Below, one piece after another: positions 13,389 to 13,456 of a stretch of 13,456 nucleotides of DNA (position 1 is its first letter; each line of letters starts with the position of its first letter). Made by a program: the position numbers and the translations under genes. Origin of the DNA: UBA4874 sp002399435 (GTDB lineage: Bacteria; Bacillota; Clostridia; Caldicoprobacterales; DTU083); contig DAISGI010000054.1 in NCBI GenBank assembly GCA_036823195.1, positions 1 through 13,456 on the forward strand, in the 5' to 3' direction. The notes below the pieces were generated by a model that saw only the letters and a program-made list of their open reading frames with translations, did no database searches and was not told the DNA's origin.

Positions 13389-13456
13389 TTACTCCTTTAT
13401 AGAAGAAACAACGCCTGCGCCAACGGTCTTGCCGCCTTCCCGTATGGCAAACCGCA
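13389..13456 (-). CDS. tuf: Elongation factor Tu, C-terminal end (5' part outside window)
   Basis: EF-Tu is the GTPase that brings aminoacyl-tRNA to the ribosomal A site. Only the last 21 complete codons and the stop are visible: RFAIREGGKTVGAGVVSSIKE. This is the well-conserved end of EF-Tu domain 3 (MRFAIREGGRTVGAGVV in most bacteria). The TAA is at 13389-13391, and the gene runs off the right edge. Its place directly upstream of rpmG-secE-nusG, rather than after fusA, is found in many Clostridia and proteobacteria. A second copy may follow fusA outside the window. Confidence 0.95.
   Translation of the reverse strand, partial: RFAIREGGKTVGAGVVSSIKE

Overview
The window carries the conserved transcription and translation gene cluster of a Firmicute, most likely of class Clostridia. 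All 14 genes lie on the minus strand, so transcription runs from the right edge to the left. The order is tuf (3' end), rpmG, secE, nusG, rplK, rplA, rplJ, rplL, rpoB, rpoC, an L7Ae-like gene, rpsL, rpsG, fusA (5' part). The Clostridia call rests on four things: this order with the small L7Ae-like (YbxF-type) gene between rpoC and rpsL, RpoB and RpoC of Gram-positive length and style, strong Shine-Dalgarno (SD) sequences at most genes, and a tuf copy just upstream of rpmG. I do not place it below class level.

Transcription units, from right to left. (1) The end of tuf at the right edge is closed by a clear rho-independent terminator (13308-13342). (2) A strong promoter near 13250-13279 drives rpmG-secE-nusG-rplK-rplA. 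(3) A promoter with perfect -35 and -10 hexamers (10761-10789) lies in the 274-base rplA-rplJ gap. It is followed by an L10-leader-type RNA and drives rplJ-rplL, which ends at a long hairpin (9558-9600). (4) A further promoter (9496-9524) drives rpoB-rpoC, which ends at a strong terminator (1898-1953). (5) A fifth promoter (1857-1886) starts the str-type unit: L7Ae-like gene, rpsL, rpsG, fusA, continuing past the left edge.

The genes work together. RpoB and RpoC form the catalytic core of RNA polymerase and NusG regulates its elongation. SecE is part of the protein export channel. L33, L11, L1, L10, L7/L12, S12 and S7 are ribosomal proteins. EF-G and EF-Tu are the GTPases that work at the L10-L12 stalk and the L11 region.

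This is core genome. I see no mobile element, CRISPR array, tRNA or rRNA, and no novel multi-gene system. Points worth a second look are regulatory or local: a hairpin lying exactly between the SD-like stretch and the start codon of nusG, a very acidic RpoB C-terminal tail of about 79 residues, the L10 leader and its downstream hairpin, an inverted repeat over the rpoB -10 box, a five-codon ORF with a good SD ahead of rpmG, and a UUG start for rpoC.
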